Of a stretch of 39,884 nt of DNA, positions 7,962 to 16,378 are shown in pieces. Source of the stretch: an uncultured Oscillospiraceae bacterium (GTDB lineage Bacteria; Bacillota; Clostridia; Oscillospirales; Oscillospiraceae). The translations under genes were made by a program, and so were the position numbers. Position 1 is the first letter of the stretch. Each line of letters begins with the position of its first letter. Below the pieces are notes generated by a model. It made no database searches and had not been told where the DNA came from. It saw only the letters and a list, made by a program, of their open reading frames with translations. The stretch covers positions 1 to 39,884 of the forward strand of contig CANQDL010000007.1 in assembly GCA_947591105.1 (NCBI GenBank), in the 5' to 3' direction.

Positions 7962-8378
7962 ATGTCAACTGACGCTGTCTTTGCCGATCCGACCCTGGAG
8001 GCGCTGCGAAAGAGGTTCTTCCCCCGGGTGCCCTGGGGACAGCAGGGGCCTGTGCGCCGGCGGTATCTGGCGCGGGCGGCCCGGGAGGAGCAGACCGTGG
8101 CCCAGGCCCTGGAGGCGCTGGCCCTGTCCGAGGGATTCATCGCCCCCGGCGGGCGGGCCGTGTGCGGCGGGGCGGACACGTGCCTGGACGCTTTCCGGCG
8201 GTGGGACGGGACGGATAGACTGGTGTTCGGCCTGGGCCTGGACGTATACTGGTGCGATCTGGCCCTGGGGGAGCCGGACGGGGACGGCTGGCAGCAGCTC
8301 ATCGTCCGCTCGGAGCAGGCGGAAAATCTGGTGGCCCTGGCAAACGCCCTGGGGGCGGTACAGTTCAGAAGGATATAA
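7962..8378 (+). CDS. Hypothetical protein, 138 aa
   Basis: I do not recognise this family. It is a soluble, acidic protein with no signal peptide or membrane helix. An N-terminal basic helical stretch (residues 12-40, FFPRVPWGQQGPVRRRYLAR) leads to a strand-rich C-terminal half (about 85-125). The ATG follows CGGAGG at a good distance. It has its own near-consensus promoter and its own terminator, so it is a monocistronic and probably well-expressed gene. Its neighbours are an unrelated operon upstream and a convergent hydrolase gene, so context gives no functional clue. Confidence 0.75.
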   Translation: MSTDAVFADPTLEALRKRFFPRVPWGQQGPVRRRYLARAAREEQTVAQALEALALSEGFIAPGGRAVCGGADTCLDAFRRWDGTDRLVFGLGLDVYWCDLALGEPDGDGWQQLIVRSEQAENLVALANALGAVQFRRI

Positions 8379-8382
8379 AAAG

Positions 8383-8410
8383 ACGGCAGACCATTTCGGT
8401 CTGCCGTTTT
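8383..8410. terminator. Bidirectional terminator between convergent genes
   Basis: The 10-bp stem ACGGCAGACC/GGTCTGCCGT has T-runs on both sides (TTTT rightward, CTTTTTAT leftward). The same hairpin sequence recurs at 18484-18516 and 31371-31397. Confidence 0.9.
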
Positions 8411-8434
8411 CGTCACTGCATCTGTGGGCCGCTC

Positions 8435-9037
8435 TCAGCACTTCTCCACGGCGTAGCGCATGTACTGGTTGAAGCGCCGCTCCCGATCCAGGGTGGAGCT
8501 GTCCATATGGCCGGGGTAGACCTCGTAGTCCCCGGGCAGATCGTGGAGCCGCTTGAGGCTCTGCAGGATCTGGCCTATATCCCCGCCGGGCAGGTCGGTG
8601 CGGCCACAGGAGTCCCTGAAAAGGGTGTCGCCGGTGAAGAGCGCGTTCTCGCAGATCAGACACACCCCGCCGGGGGTGTGGCCGGGGGTCTCCATCACAT
8701 GGAAGGTGAGGCCGCCCACGTGGAAAATATCCCCCTCGCCGTACATAATGGAGCCCTCCGGCGGGTCGAACAGGTAGTGGCCCTGGCCCACGTCGCCGCG
8801 GCAGATGCACACCGTGGCGCCGGTCTCGGCCCGGACGGGCTCCACGGCCGTGGTGTGGTCGAAGTGGCCGTGGGTGAGGAAGATGTACTTGGCCTGGAGC
8901 TTGTTGTCCTCCAGGTAATCCAGGATGGTGTTGGACTCGTCCCCCGGGTCGATGACGGCGCACTGGAGCGTCGCCTCGTCGGTGACGATGTAGCAGTTCG
9001 TCTCGATCTGACCGACGGTCAGGGTCTTGATAAGCAT
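8435..9037 (-). CDS. MBL-fold metallohydrolase (glyoxalase II-like)
   Basis: A 200-aa metallo-beta-lactamase-fold hydrolase. The binuclear metal motif THGHFDH (about 55-61), the second-metal histidine in ETPGHTPGG, GDTLF and the late YPGH are all present. The length and motif spacing match the YcbL/glyoxalase II-like group of thioester hydrolases. Its substrate is unknown. AAGGAGG lies 7 nt before the ATG. It is the last gene of the leftward recJ-rel-dtd cluster, 42 bp after dtd, an order also found in other Firmicutes. Confidence 0.92.
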   Translation of the reverse strand: MLIKTLTVGQIETNCYIVTDEATLQCAVIDPGDESNTILDYLEDNKLQAKYIFLTHGHFDHTTAVEPVRAETGATVCICRGDVGQGHYLFDPPEGSIMYGEGDIFHVGGLTFHVMETPGHTPGGVCLICENALFTGDTLFRDSCGRTDLPGGDIGQILQSLKRLHDLPGDYEVYPGHMDSSTLDRERRFNQYMRYAVEKC

Positions 9038-9079
9038 GGGAGACCTCCTTATAATATGACGTCCGCCGCCGGGCGCGGC

Positions 9080-9526
9080 TCAAAGCTCCTTTGTGTCCAG
9101 CAGAATGGTGACCGGCCCGTCGTTCTGGCTGCGCACCTGCATATCCGCGCCGAAAACGCCGGTCTCCACCGTAAAGCCCCTCTCCCGGCACTGGGTGATG
9201 ACGGACTCGTACAGGGGGACGGCCTGCTCCGGCCGGGCGGCCATGGTGAAGCCGGGCCGGCGGCTATGGCAGTCGGCGAACAGGGTGAACTGGCTGATGA
9301 CGAGAAGGCTGTTGGCTCCCGCGTCGGTGGGATTTACGTTCATCTTGCCCGCGGCGTCCTCAAAAATGCGCAGGCCGCATATCTTATCGGCGATCTTGGC
9401 CGCCTCTGCCGGGCCGTCGTCCACGTGCACGCCCAACAGCACCAGAAAACCCTGGCCGATCTGGCCGTGGATGGCGCCGTCTATCTCCACGGAGGCGTTT
9501 TTCACTCTGGTGACCACAGCGCGCAT
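9080..9526 (-). CDS. dtd: D-aminoacyl-tRNA deacylase
   Basis: A 148-aa enzyme that hydrolyses D-amino acids (notably D-Tyr) from mischarged tRNA, as a homodimer. The family signatures are visible: MRAVVTRVKNASVEIDG at the start, LLVISQFTLFADC (carrying the SQFTL motif) in the middle, and a Gly-X-Pro-type motif near the end seen as NDGPVT. The ATG at 9526 is preferred over the GTG at 9532 because GGAGG is then 9 nt away rather than 3. It starts 2 nt after the rel stop codon, so it is translationally coupled. The rel-dtd order is common in Firmicutes. Confidence 0.96.
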   Translation of the reverse strand: MRAVVTRVKNASVEIDGAIHGQIGQGFLVLLGVHVDDGPAEAAKIADKICGLRIFEDAAGKMNVNPTDAGANSLLVISQFTLFADCHSRRPGFTMAARPEQAVPLYESVITQCRERGFTVETGVFGADMQVRSQNDGPVTILLDTKEL

Positions 9527-9528
9527 AC

Positions 9529-11718
9529 TCACTCGCCTCCCCGATTGACTTCCCGCACGCCCCGGACGGCCTGCAGCCGGTTGATGACGGTCTGCAGCTC
9601 GCTAACGTGCTGCACCTCCAGGGTGATGATGACGGTGGACAGGCCCTTGCCGGTGTCCCGGGCGTTCAGGCCCCGCACCTTGGCGTTGAGGGCGTTGAGG
9701 ATGGTGGCGATGTCCATCACCAGGCCGCCCCGCTCGTCGGCGGTGATGTAGAGCTCCGCGGCGTAGCTGTCGGTGATGTTGTCGGCCCAGGACACGGTGA
9801 TCCACCGGCCGCTGTCCTCGTCCCGGCGGTAGTTGACACAGTCCCGCCGGTGGATGGACACGCCCAGCCCCCGGGTGATGAAGCCGATGATGGGGTCGCC
9901 GGGCACCGGGGTGCAGCAGCGGGAAAATTTAATAAGGCAGTTGTCCAGTCCCTCCACCAGTACGCCCTGCACCGCCTTGAGCTGCTTCTGCTGGCGGCGG
10001 TCGGCCCGCTCCTGCATCTTCTCGATCTCGGTCTTGCGCACGGTGGTGCGGTTGCGGACGATCTCGTCCCGGATGCGGCCCACCGCGTGGGAGGCGGTCA
10101 TGCCGCCGTAGCCAATGGAGGCGTAGATGTCGTCCAGATCCTGCACGGCCATGCGCTTGAGGATGTGGGGCATCATCTCCGGGTCGTTCACGTCCGCCAT
10201 AGACAGGCCCGCCCGGCGGGCCTCCGCCTCAAACATCTCCTTGCCCTGGACGATGTTCTCCTCCCGGCGCTCCTTTTTGAACCACTGCTTGATCTTGGAG
10301 CGGGCCTCGCCGGACTTGGCGATGTTCAGCCAGTCCCGGCTGGGGCCGGCGGAGGAGTGGGAGGTGATGATGGTGACGATGTCGCCGTTTTGCAGGGGAT
10401 AGGCGATGGGAACGATGCGGCCGTTGACCTTGGCGCCGGTCATGGAGTTGCCCACGGCGGAGTGGATGGAGTAGGCAAAGTCGATGGGCGTGGCGCCGGC
10501 GGGCAGGCTTTTCACGTCCCCGTTGGGAGTGAACACGAACACCTCGTCGTCGAACAGATCCACCTTCAGGTCGTGGTACAGCTCCTGCACGTCCGAGTCC
10601 TGCTGGTTCTCCAGCAGCCGGCGTATCCAGGCGAACTTTTCCTCGTCTCCCTCCTTGTGGCCGGCGGGGCCGGACTTATACTTCCAGTGGGCAGCCACGC
10701 CGTACTCGGCGGTGACGTGCATCTGCCAGGTGCGGATCTGCACCTCAAAGGGGATGCCCTCCGTGCCGATGACGGTGGTGTGCAGGCTCTGATAGTTGTT
10801 GGGCTTGGGGGTGGAGATATAGTCCTTGAACCGGCCGGGCACCGGGCGGAACATCTCGTGGATGATGCCCAGCACATTGTAGCAGTCGGCCAGGTCGTTC
10901 ACAATGACCCGGAAGGCGCACAGATCAAAGATCTCCTCTACCCCCAGGTGCTGGGCGTACATCTTCCGGTAGATGCTGTAGATGTGCTTGAGCCGGCCGT
11001 AGACCTTGCACTCGATGCCCTCCTTGGCCATGCGCTGGCCGATGCGCTCCTCCATGGCCTTCTGGAAGCGCTCCATCTCCTCCCGGCGCTTGTCCAGGAT
11101 GCTGGTGATCTCCCGGTAGCCCACCGGATCCAGATACAGCAGCGCCAGATCCTCCAGCTCGTCCTTCATCTTCTCCACCCCCAGGCGGTGGGCGATGGGG
11201 GCGTAGATCTCCATGGTCTCCCGGGACTTGGAGAGCTGCTTTTCCGGGCTCTGGTACTCCATGGTGCGCATGTTGTGCAGCCGGTCGGCCAGCTTGATGA
11301 GGATCACCCGGATGTCCTTGGCCATGGCCAGCAGCATCTTGCGCAGATTCTCCATCTGGGCCTCTTCCAGGGTGCTGTACTGTACCCGCGTCAGCTTGGT
11401 CACGCCCTCCACGATGTCCGCTACGTCCGGGCCGAAGAGCTTTTCCAGCTCCTCATGGGTGACCTCGGTGTCCTCCAGCACGTCATGCAGCAGCGCGGCC
11501 ATGACGGCCTCGTCGTCCAGACCCATCTCCCCGGCGATCTCCGCCGCGGCGATGGCGTGGGTGACATAGGGGGAGCCGTCTTTGCGCACCTGTCCCTGGT
11601 GGGCCTGTACGGCGAAATCGAAGGCCTGACGGATACGGGTCAGGTCGGCGTTGGGGTTGTTCTCCTCCAGCACGGCCCGCAGCTGTTCAAATGCCACGTC
11701 CGGCGAAAACTCTGCCAT
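9529..11718 (-). CDS. Bifunctional (p)ppGpp synthetase/hydrolase Rel
   Basis: A 729-aa RelA/SpoT homologue that makes and degrades the alarmone (p)ppGpp in response to amino-acid starvation. Domains in order are: an HD hydrolase domain (about 45-200, with the metal motif in LLHDVLEDTE), a synthetase domain (about 230-370, with YGRLKHIYSIYRKM, the basic RFKDY that marks bifunctional enzymes, and NNYQSLHT), a TGS domain (about 392-452, VFTPNGDVKSLP), helical/zinc-finger regions (KFSRCCTPVPGDPI), and a C-terminal ACT domain (about 650-729). All catalytic landmarks look intact. It lies 14 bp downstream of recJ in one leftward unit. Confidence 0.97.
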   Translation of the reverse strand: MAEFSPDVAFEQLRAVLEENNPNADLTRIRQAFDFAVQAHQGQVRKDGSPYVTHAIAAAEIAGEMGLDDEAVMAALLHDVLEDTEVTHEELEKLFGPDVADIVEGVTKLTRVQYSTLEEAQMENLRKMLLAMAKDIRVILIKLADRLHNMRTMEYQSPEKQLSKSRETMEIYAPIAHRLGVEKMKDELEDLALLYLDPVGYREITSILDKRREEMERFQKAMEERIGQRMAKEGIECKVYGRLKHIYSIYRKMYAQHLGVEEIFDLCAFRVIVNDLADCYNVLGIIHEMFRPVPGRFKDYISTPKPNNYQSLHTTVIGTEGIPFEVQIRTWQMHVTAEYGVAAHWKYKSGPAGHKEGDEEKFAWIRRLLENQQDSDVQELYHDLKVDLFDDEVFVFTPNGDVKSLPAGATPIDFAYSIHSAVGNSMTGAKVNGRIVPIAYPLQNGDIVTIITSHSSAGPSRDWLNIAKSGEARSKIKQWFKKERREENIVQGKEMFEAEARRAGLSMADVNDPEMMPHILKRMAVQDLDDIYASIGYGGMTASHAVGRIRDEIVRNRTTVRKTEIEKMQERADRRQQKQLKAVQGVLVEGLDNCLIKFSRCCTPVPGDPIIGFITRGLGVSIHRRDCVNYRRDEDSGRWITVSWADNITDSYAAELYITADERGGLVMDIATILNALNAKVRGLNARDTGKGLSTVIITLEVQHVSELQTVINRLQAVRGVREVNRGGE

Positions 11719-11732
11719 AATCTCTCTTCCTT

Positions 11733-13712
11733 TTATGGTTTCTGCATACGCCAGGTCGGGGAGCGCTCCAGATCGGTCTTGTCCTCCCAGGCGATGAGCA
11801 TGATCTCGATATCCTGGCCGTCCAGACGGACGCTGGCCAGATCCAGCTCCGACAGCACTCGCAGGCCCAGAGCGATCTGGGCCGGATGGAGCCGGGATTC
11901 GATGCGGCCCAGCCGGGAGAGCTTGATCCGGCAGGGGCAGCGCCGCTGCAGGCCACGCCAGAGCCCGGCCAGCTCCGCCCTGGTCAGACGGCAGTCAAAG
12001 CCGCCCCCCTCCAGGATATGCCGGCACAGGGCCTGCTGATCCGTCCGGCGCATGTGGCTCATCACCAGCTGCACGCTCCGGCGGCCCCGAAACTCGCTGA
12101 CCTGGGGGAAGAACGCCGCGTCCACCCGGTCGCCGGCGGACGCCTCCAGCTCCACGGCCCGGCGGCCGAACCAGACGCAGTCAAACCGCTGGCCGAACTT
12201 ATCCAGCTGCAGGCGGGTGTGCTTGCCGCCGCCGATGGCGGTGACCTCTGTGAGCACCGCGTCGGTCATGCACAGCAGCGGCCTGGGGTTGCCGCTGCCG
12301 CAGGGCTCCAGCTTGTCCAGACTTTCCACGCACTCCATGGTGAGAAGCCGCCCATCCGTCACCAGCAGATCGGGGCAGACGCCGTCCTCCCCCTGGGGAG
12401 GGTTGTCCCGGTAATAGGCGGCCAGCGCCTGCCGGAAGGGGTCGATGTTCTCCCGGCGCAGATTCAGACCTGCCGCCAGGGCGTGGCCCCCGAAGGAGTC
12501 CAGGTGCTCCTCGCAGGCCGCCAGTGCGTCAAAGAGGTTGAAGCCGCCCCAGCTGCGGCAGGAGCCCTTGCCCTTGTCCCCGTCCAGGGAGATCATCACC
12601 GTGGGCACCTGGTATGCCTCGCTCAGCCGGGAGGCCACGATGCCGATGACCCCCTGGTGCCAGCCCTCCCGGGCCAGCACGATGGGCGAGCCGGCTGGCT
12701 GGCCGGCCAGCATATCCACCGCCTCGTCCCAGATCTCCGCCTCCAACTGCTGCCGGTAGCGGTTCATATCGCACAGCTGCTCCGCCAGCGCCGCCGCCCG
12801 GGCGGGCTCCCGCTCCCACAGCAGCTCCGCCGCCCGTTCCACCTGGCCCAGGCGGCCGGCGGCGTTGATACGGGGCGCCAGGGTGAAGCCCACGGTGTTG
12901 GCGTTCAGGCGGGCGGTATTCACCCCCGCCTGCTCCATCAGCGCGGCCAGACCCGGCCGGGGATCGCCGCGCAGTTTTTCCAGGCCGTACTTCACGATCC
13001 GGCGGTTCTCCCCGGTGAGGGGCATCACATCCGCGATGGTGCCCACGGCCACCAGGTCGGCCAGCCGGTCAAGAAGCTCCTGCTCCTTCCCCTCCAGGGC
13101 GCAGGCCAGCTTGAACGCCACGCCCACCCCCGCCAGACTCCGGTTCTCATACCGGCAGTCCGGGCGCTTGGGATCGACCACGGCGACGGCGCCGGGCAGC
13201 TCCGCCTGGCACTCGTGGTGGTCGGTGATAATCATGTCGATCCCCTGCCCGGCGGCGTAGGCCGTCTCCTCCACGGCGGTGATGCCGCAGTCCACCGTGA
13301 CGATGAGACGCACGCCCCGGGCCCGCAGCCGGTCGATGGCGGTCTTGTTGACGCCATAACCCTCCTCCAGCCGGTCGGGGATGTAGCTCTCGGTCTTCAG
13401 ACCGACGGAGCGCAGATATTCGGTCAGCAGGCAGGTGGAGGTGATGCCGTCCACGTCATAGTCCCCGTAGACAGCCACCGTCTCCCCCCGCTCCATGGCC
13501 AGGCGTATCCTGGCCACGGCGGCGGCCATGTCCGGCAGGAGCATAGGGTCGCCGGGCGGCAGGGGCACGCCGCCCAAAAATGCGCGCGCCTGTTCCTCCC
13601 CGGTGATGCCCCGGGCCGCCAGCACAGCCGCCAGCAGAGGCGTGCATCCGGCCCGGAGAAGCGCCTCCGGGATGGGGATCGCCTCTGGGATGTTCCAAGT
13701 TTTTTCCTTCAT
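11733..13712 (-). CDS. recJ: Single-stranded-DNA exonuclease RecJ
   Basis: A 659-aa 5'-3' exonuclease for recombinational and mismatch repair. DHH-superfamily motifs are clear: YGDYDVDGITSTCLL (about 83-97), VTVDCGIT, TDHHE, a later DPKRPD, and the DHHA1 motif FGGHALAAGL (about 415-424). An OB-like domain and a C-terminal region typical of Gram-positive RecJ follow. The ATG at 13712 has a weak ribosome site within a very AT-rich leader. It heads the recJ-rel-dtd-hydrolase unit under a TTGCAA/TATAAT promoter. Confidence 0.96.
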   Translation of the reverse strand: MKEKTWNIPEAIPIPEALLRAGCTPLLAAVLAARGITGEEQARAFLGGVPLPPGDPMLLPDMAAAVARIRLAMERGETVAVYGDYDVDGITSTCLLTEYLRSVGLKTESYIPDRLEEGYGVNKTAIDRLRARGVRLIVTVDCGITAVEETAYAAGQGIDMIITDHHECQAELPGAVAVVDPKRPDCRYENRSLAGVGVAFKLACALEGKEQELLDRLADLVAVGTIADVMPLTGENRRIVKYGLEKLRGDPRPGLAALMEQAGVNTARLNANTVGFTLAPRINAAGRLGQVERAAELLWEREPARAAALAEQLCDMNRYRQQLEAEIWDEAVDMLAGQPAGSPIVLAREGWHQGVIGIVASRLSEAYQVPTVMISLDGDKGKGSCRSWGGFNLFDALAACEEHLDSFGGHALAAGLNLRRENIDPFRQALAAYYRDNPPQGEDGVCPDLLVTDGRLLTMECVESLDKLEPCGSGNPRPLLCMTDAVLTEVTAIGGGKHTRLQLDKFGQRFDCVWFGRRAVELEASAGDRVDAAFFPQVSEFRGRRSVQLVMSHMRRTDQQALCRHILEGGGFDCRLTRAELAGLWRGLQRRCPCRIKLSRLGRIESRLHPAQIALGLRVLSELDLASVRLDGQDIEIMLIAWEDKTDLERSPTWRMQKP

Positions 13713-13746
13713 CGTTTCCGTTTCTCAATAATTTATAATTGAAATA

Positions 13747-13775
13747 ATTATACGCCAATCCCTGCCACATTGCAA
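13747..13775 (-). promoter_or_regulatory. Sigma-A promoter of the recJ-rel-dtd unit
   Basis: On the minus strand, TTGCAA and a perfect TATAAT are separated by 17 bp. The leader is short and AT-rich. Confidence 0.8.
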
Positions 13776-13891
13776 TCGCAATCGGCCCGTTTCCGGCAAT
13801 TTCCGGAAGCGGCGGCGTCCGGGCGCATGGGTCGGGCCGTCCGGTGAGATAATGAAGCGGGAAAAGCTTTTCCGGCAAAATGACTTTTCTC

Positions 13892-13920
13892 TTGCAAGCG
13901 GGGAGAAAGCGTGCTATAGT
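13892..13920 (+). promoter_or_regulatory. Sigma-A promoter with extended -10 for the SGNH hydrolase gene
   Basis: TTGCAA (13892-13897) and TATAGT (13915-13920) are 17 bp apart. TGC before the -10 gives an extended -10 element. Confidence 0.78.
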
Positions 13921-13985
13921 ACCGGTAGACATAAAATGACAAGATTTTGCGATCCTTACAATTTTCGCGGATTTTAGGAGCGGCT

Positions 13986-14876
13986 ATGAGACATAAAATT
14001 CCCGCGCTCATCTTTTTCACCTTGAGCGTGATCCTGGCTGGCACAGCGGTGGTGCTGGGCTTCCGCACCTGGGGCGGCGCCGGCGAGCCGGAGCAGGCGG
14101 CCCAGCCGGGCCCCACCGCCGCGGTGAGCGACATATACACCACCCCGGCGCCCACGGCCGAGCCCACGCCGGAGCCCACCCCGGAACCGACCCCGGAGCC
14201 CACGGCCGTACCGGAGCCCACGGCGACCCCCTGGGCCGGGCCGATGGTGGCCGAGCAGGAGGGTCTGATGGGGCCGGACTACTTTGCCAACGCGGCCTTT
14301 CTGGGCAATTCCGTCACCTCCGGCCTGTGGCTCTATAACAACGAAAATCTGCTGCCCTCCGATACCACCCACTGGTACTGCGCCGACAGCCTGACCATCC
14401 TGGGCGCCGCGCCCTACGCCGCCCAAATGCCCGCCAACACCTTCGGCAAGGTATACATCGGCTTCGGCATCAACGAGGTCAACTACCAGAAGGAGACCCT
14501 CCGGGCGGCCTTCGTCAACGTCATCGACCAGGTCAAGGCCAGCCAGCCGGGCGCCATCATCTACCTCATGAGCGTCACGCCGGTGAGCAAGTACTGCGAC
14601 GAGAACAAGGAGTTCAAGCGCAGCGCGGTGCAGTCCTTCAACCAGATGCTCCAGGACATCGCCCGGGAGCAGCAGGTGTGGTATCTGGACGTATACCCCG
14701 TCCTGTGCGGCGAGGACGGCTACCTGCCCTCGGAGGTCACCCCCGACGGCGTACACTTCACCCCCGCCCACTATCAGAAGTGGTTTGAATATATGAAGAC
14801 CCACTACGTCCCCGACGGCACGCCCGCCGTGGAGCCCACCGAGGCCCCCTCGCCGGAGCCGGAGGCCGGCGGCTGA
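13986..14876 (+). CDS. Exported SGNH/GDSL-type hydrolase with EPT-repeat linker
   Basis: A 296-aa protein. An N-terminal signal anchor (about 5-24) is followed by a low-complexity linker of Glu-Pro-Thr repeats (about 52-78), then an SGNH esterase domain. The block I serine is in FLGNSVTSG, the block III equivalent in GFGINEVN, and the catalytic Asp/His pair in DGVHFTPAHY. A second Pro/Glu-rich stretch ends the protein. Such exported SGNH enzymes deacetylate or acetylate cell-surface glycans; no MBOAT partner is visible nearby. The ATG at 13986 is chosen for TAGGAG 5 nt upstream and the good signal sequence. It is cotranscribed with the DUF4358 lipoprotein. Confidence 0.85.
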   Translation: MRHKIPALIFFTLSVILAGTAVVLGFRTWGGAGEPEQAAQPGPTAAVSDIYTTPAPTAEPTPEPTPEPTPEPTAVPEPTATPWAGPMVAEQEGLMGPDYFANAAFLGNSVTSGLWLYNNENLLPSDTTHWYCADSLTILGAAPYAAQMPANTFGKVYIGFGINEVNYQKETLRAAFVNVIDQVKASQPGAIIYLMSVTPVSKYCDENKEFKRSAVQSFNQMLQDIAREQQVWYLDVYPVLCGEDGYLPSEVTPDGVHFTPAHYQKWFEYMKTHYVPDGTPAVEPTEAPSPEPEAGG

Positions 14877-14924
14877 GTCCGGAGGACGGGGAGAAAGACA
14901 GATAAAAGTGAGGAAAAAAGAGAC

Positions 14925-15392
14925 ATGAAGAAGATCATAGGACTTATTCTGACCGTGTGCATGATCCTGATGCTGGCCGCCTGCGGCGGCGGGAAGGCCA
15001 AGGACGTGGATCTGGAGGCCCTGGCCGGGGAGCTGGCCGGCAGCGCCGCCTTTACCATGGACATGAACCAGTACGCCATGGACGCCGGTCTGGCCGCGCC
15101 GACCTACGGCTTCGACGGGGTCGACGTGGAGAGCAGCAAGTTCTATTTCAACAACGGCACTGCCGAGGAGATCTTCCTGGCCAAGGCGGCCAGCGAGGAC
15201 GCGGCCAAGAATCTGGAGCAGCTCTGCTCCGCCCGGGCCCAGAACCAGATCGCCAGCCTGCAGAGCTATATCCCCGAGGCCGTCCCCCGTCTGGAGAACG
15301 CCGTCATCGTCCGCCAGGGACAGTATGTGATCTTCGTGGTGGCCAACGATAACGCCGCAGCCAAGACCGTGGTGGACAAGTACGTCAAGTAA
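14925..15392 (+). CDS. DUF4358-type lipoprotein
   Basis: A 155-aa protein with a signal peptide ending in a lipobox (LMLAAC, Cys at about 21), so it is membrane-anchored on the outer face. The mature part resembles DUF4358 proteins (repeated short strands, ...YGFDGVDVESSKFYFNNGTA), a family of unknown function common in Clostridia. It starts 48 bp after the SGNH hydrolase gene, so the two likely form an envelope-related pair. A stem-loop terminator follows. Confidence 0.8.
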   Translation: MKKIIGLILTVCMILMLAACGGGKAKDVDLEALAGELAGSAAFTMDMNQYAMDAGLAAPTYGFDGVDVESSKFYFNNGTAEEIFLAKAASEDAAKNLEQLCSARAQNQIASLQSYIPEAVPRLENAVIVRQGQYVIFVVANDNAAAKTVVDKYVK

Positions 15393-15412
15393 ATCACGCC
15401 TGTCATCCTTCG

Positions 15413-15446
15413 CGGCCTCCTTGTCACAAGGGGGCCGGAAGTTTTT
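15413..15446 (+). terminator. Terminator after the DUF4358 gene
   Basis: An 11-bp stem (15413-15423 with 15427-15437, one G-T pair) with a 3-nt loop. The T5 run starts a few bases after the stem, so strength may be moderate. Confidence 0.6.
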
Positions 15447-15466
15447 CTGTGGGAGGGAAAAGCGCT

Positions 15467-16180
15467 ATGTCCAGTTGGTTTTCCAGAACAGAGATGCTCC
15501 TGGGCCCGGAGGCCATGGAGCGGCTGCGCCGGGCCCGGGTGGCCGTGTTCGGCCTGGGGGGCGTGGGCGGCAGCGCGGCGGAGGCCCTGGCCCGGGGCGG
15601 CGTGGGCGCGCTGGAGCTGTTCGATCACGACCGGGTGAGCGCGACCAACCTGAACCGGCAGATCATCGCCCTGCACAGCACCCTGTCCACATTCAAGGCG
15701 GACGCGGCCCGGGCCCGGCTGCTGGATATCAACCCGGGCATGACCGTAGAGGCCAGGCGGGTGATGTATATGCCCGAGACGTCCGATCCGTTCGACCTTG
15801 GAAAATACGACTATGTGGTGGACGCCATCGACACGGTCGCCGGCAAGATCGAACTTGTCATGCGGGCCCGGCAGGCGGGCACCCCCATCATCAGCTGCAT
15901 GGGAACGGGCAATAAGCTCGACCCCACCGCCTTTCGGGTGGCGGACATCAGCAAGACCAGCGTCTGCCCCCTGGCGCGGGTGATGCGCCGGGAGCTGAAA
16001 AAACGGGGGGTGCAGCATCTGAAGGTGGTCTATTCCACCGAGCTTCCCCTGACCCCGGCGGCGGGGGAGCGGACGCCCGACGGCGGGGAAAAGCGAGTCC
16101 CGGGCAGCGTCTCCTTCGTGCCGCCGGTGGCGGGCATGATCCTGGCCGGCGAGGTCATAAAGGATCTGGCGGGGATCTGA
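15467..16180 (+). CDS. tcdA: tRNA threonylcarbamoyladenosine dehydratase (ThiF/E1 superfamily)
   Basis: A 237-aa enzyme that uses ATP to cyclise t6A at position 37 of ANN-decoding tRNAs to ct6A. The E1-like nucleotide motif GLGGVGGSAAEALARGG (about 24-40), the DHDRVSATNLNRQ block (about 47-59) and the VDAIDTVAGK segment are the family hallmarks. SKTSVCPLARVMRRELKK near residues 164-181 contains the conserved cysteine. The ATG at 15467 is chosen over the GTG at 15449, which would sit on the ribosome site GGGAGG. It is a single gene between two terminators. Confidence 0.94.
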   Translation: MSSWFSRTEMLLGPEAMERLRRARVAVFGLGGVGGSAAEALARGGVGALELFDHDRVSATNLNRQIIALHSTLSTFKADAARARLLDINPGMTVEARRVMYMPETSDPFDLGKYDYVVDAIDTVAGKIELVMRARQAGTPIISCMGTGNKLDPTAFRVADISKTSVCPLARVMRRELKKRGVQHLKVVYSTELPLTPAAGERTPDGGEKRVPGSVSFVPPVAGMILAGEVIKDLAGI

Positions 16181-16222
16181 AAACCCAAAGAAACGCCCCT
16201 CCCGCCGGAGAACGCCGGATCG

Positions 16223-16250
16223 AAAAGCTCTCGAAACAGGGGGCTTTTTT
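16223..16250 (+). terminator. Terminator after tcdA
   Basis: A 9-bp stem with two G-T pairs (AAAAGCTCT with GGGGCTTTT), followed by a T6 run. Confidence 0.75.
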
Positions 16251-16267
16251 CCTTCCAAAAGCGGGAT

Positions 16268-16281
16268 GCAACCGCCGGTTG
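16268..16281 (+). promoter_or_regulatory. Palindromic operator candidate upstream of the first twin XRE gene
   Basis: GCAACC-gcc-GGTTG, a near-perfect inverted repeat centred at 16275, 29 bp upstream of the -35 start. A further GGTTGC half-site (16302-16307) overlaps the -35. The same palindrome stands at the same distance before the next XRE gene. Confidence 0.65.
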
Positions 16282-16303
16282 ACACATTTCCCAGCGGGAT
16301 TGG

Positions 16304-16332
16304 TTGCGATCCCGGCCCGCAGCCGGTATACT
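16304..16332 (+). promoter_or_regulatory. Promoter of the first twin XRE gene
   Basis: TTGCGA (16304-16309) and TATACT (16327-16332) are 17 bp apart. The weak -35 fits a promoter that needs or receives regulator contact. Confidence 0.7.
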
Positions 16333-16378
16333 GAAAACCAAGGCGCGCACCGAAATCATCAGCAAGGAGGTTTCCCCT

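Noticed and set aside
9607-13742. Very long open frames on the plus strand opposite rel and recJ (810 and 618 codons)
   Set aside because: They are antisense shadows in GC-rich DNA; their translations are low-complexity His/Gly/Gln/Leu-rich and match no family, while the minus-strand genes have full domain structure.
14160-14225. Tandem CCGGAGCCCAC-like units as a possible CRISPR or satellite
   Set aside because: They are in frame and encode the EPT linker of an exported protein; there are no unique spacers.
16279-16284. Perfect TTGACA upstream of the first twin XRE gene
   Set aside because: It is 42 bp from the only good -10, so it does not form a promoter; it is part of the palindrome. 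TTGCGA at 16304 has the right 17-bp spacing.
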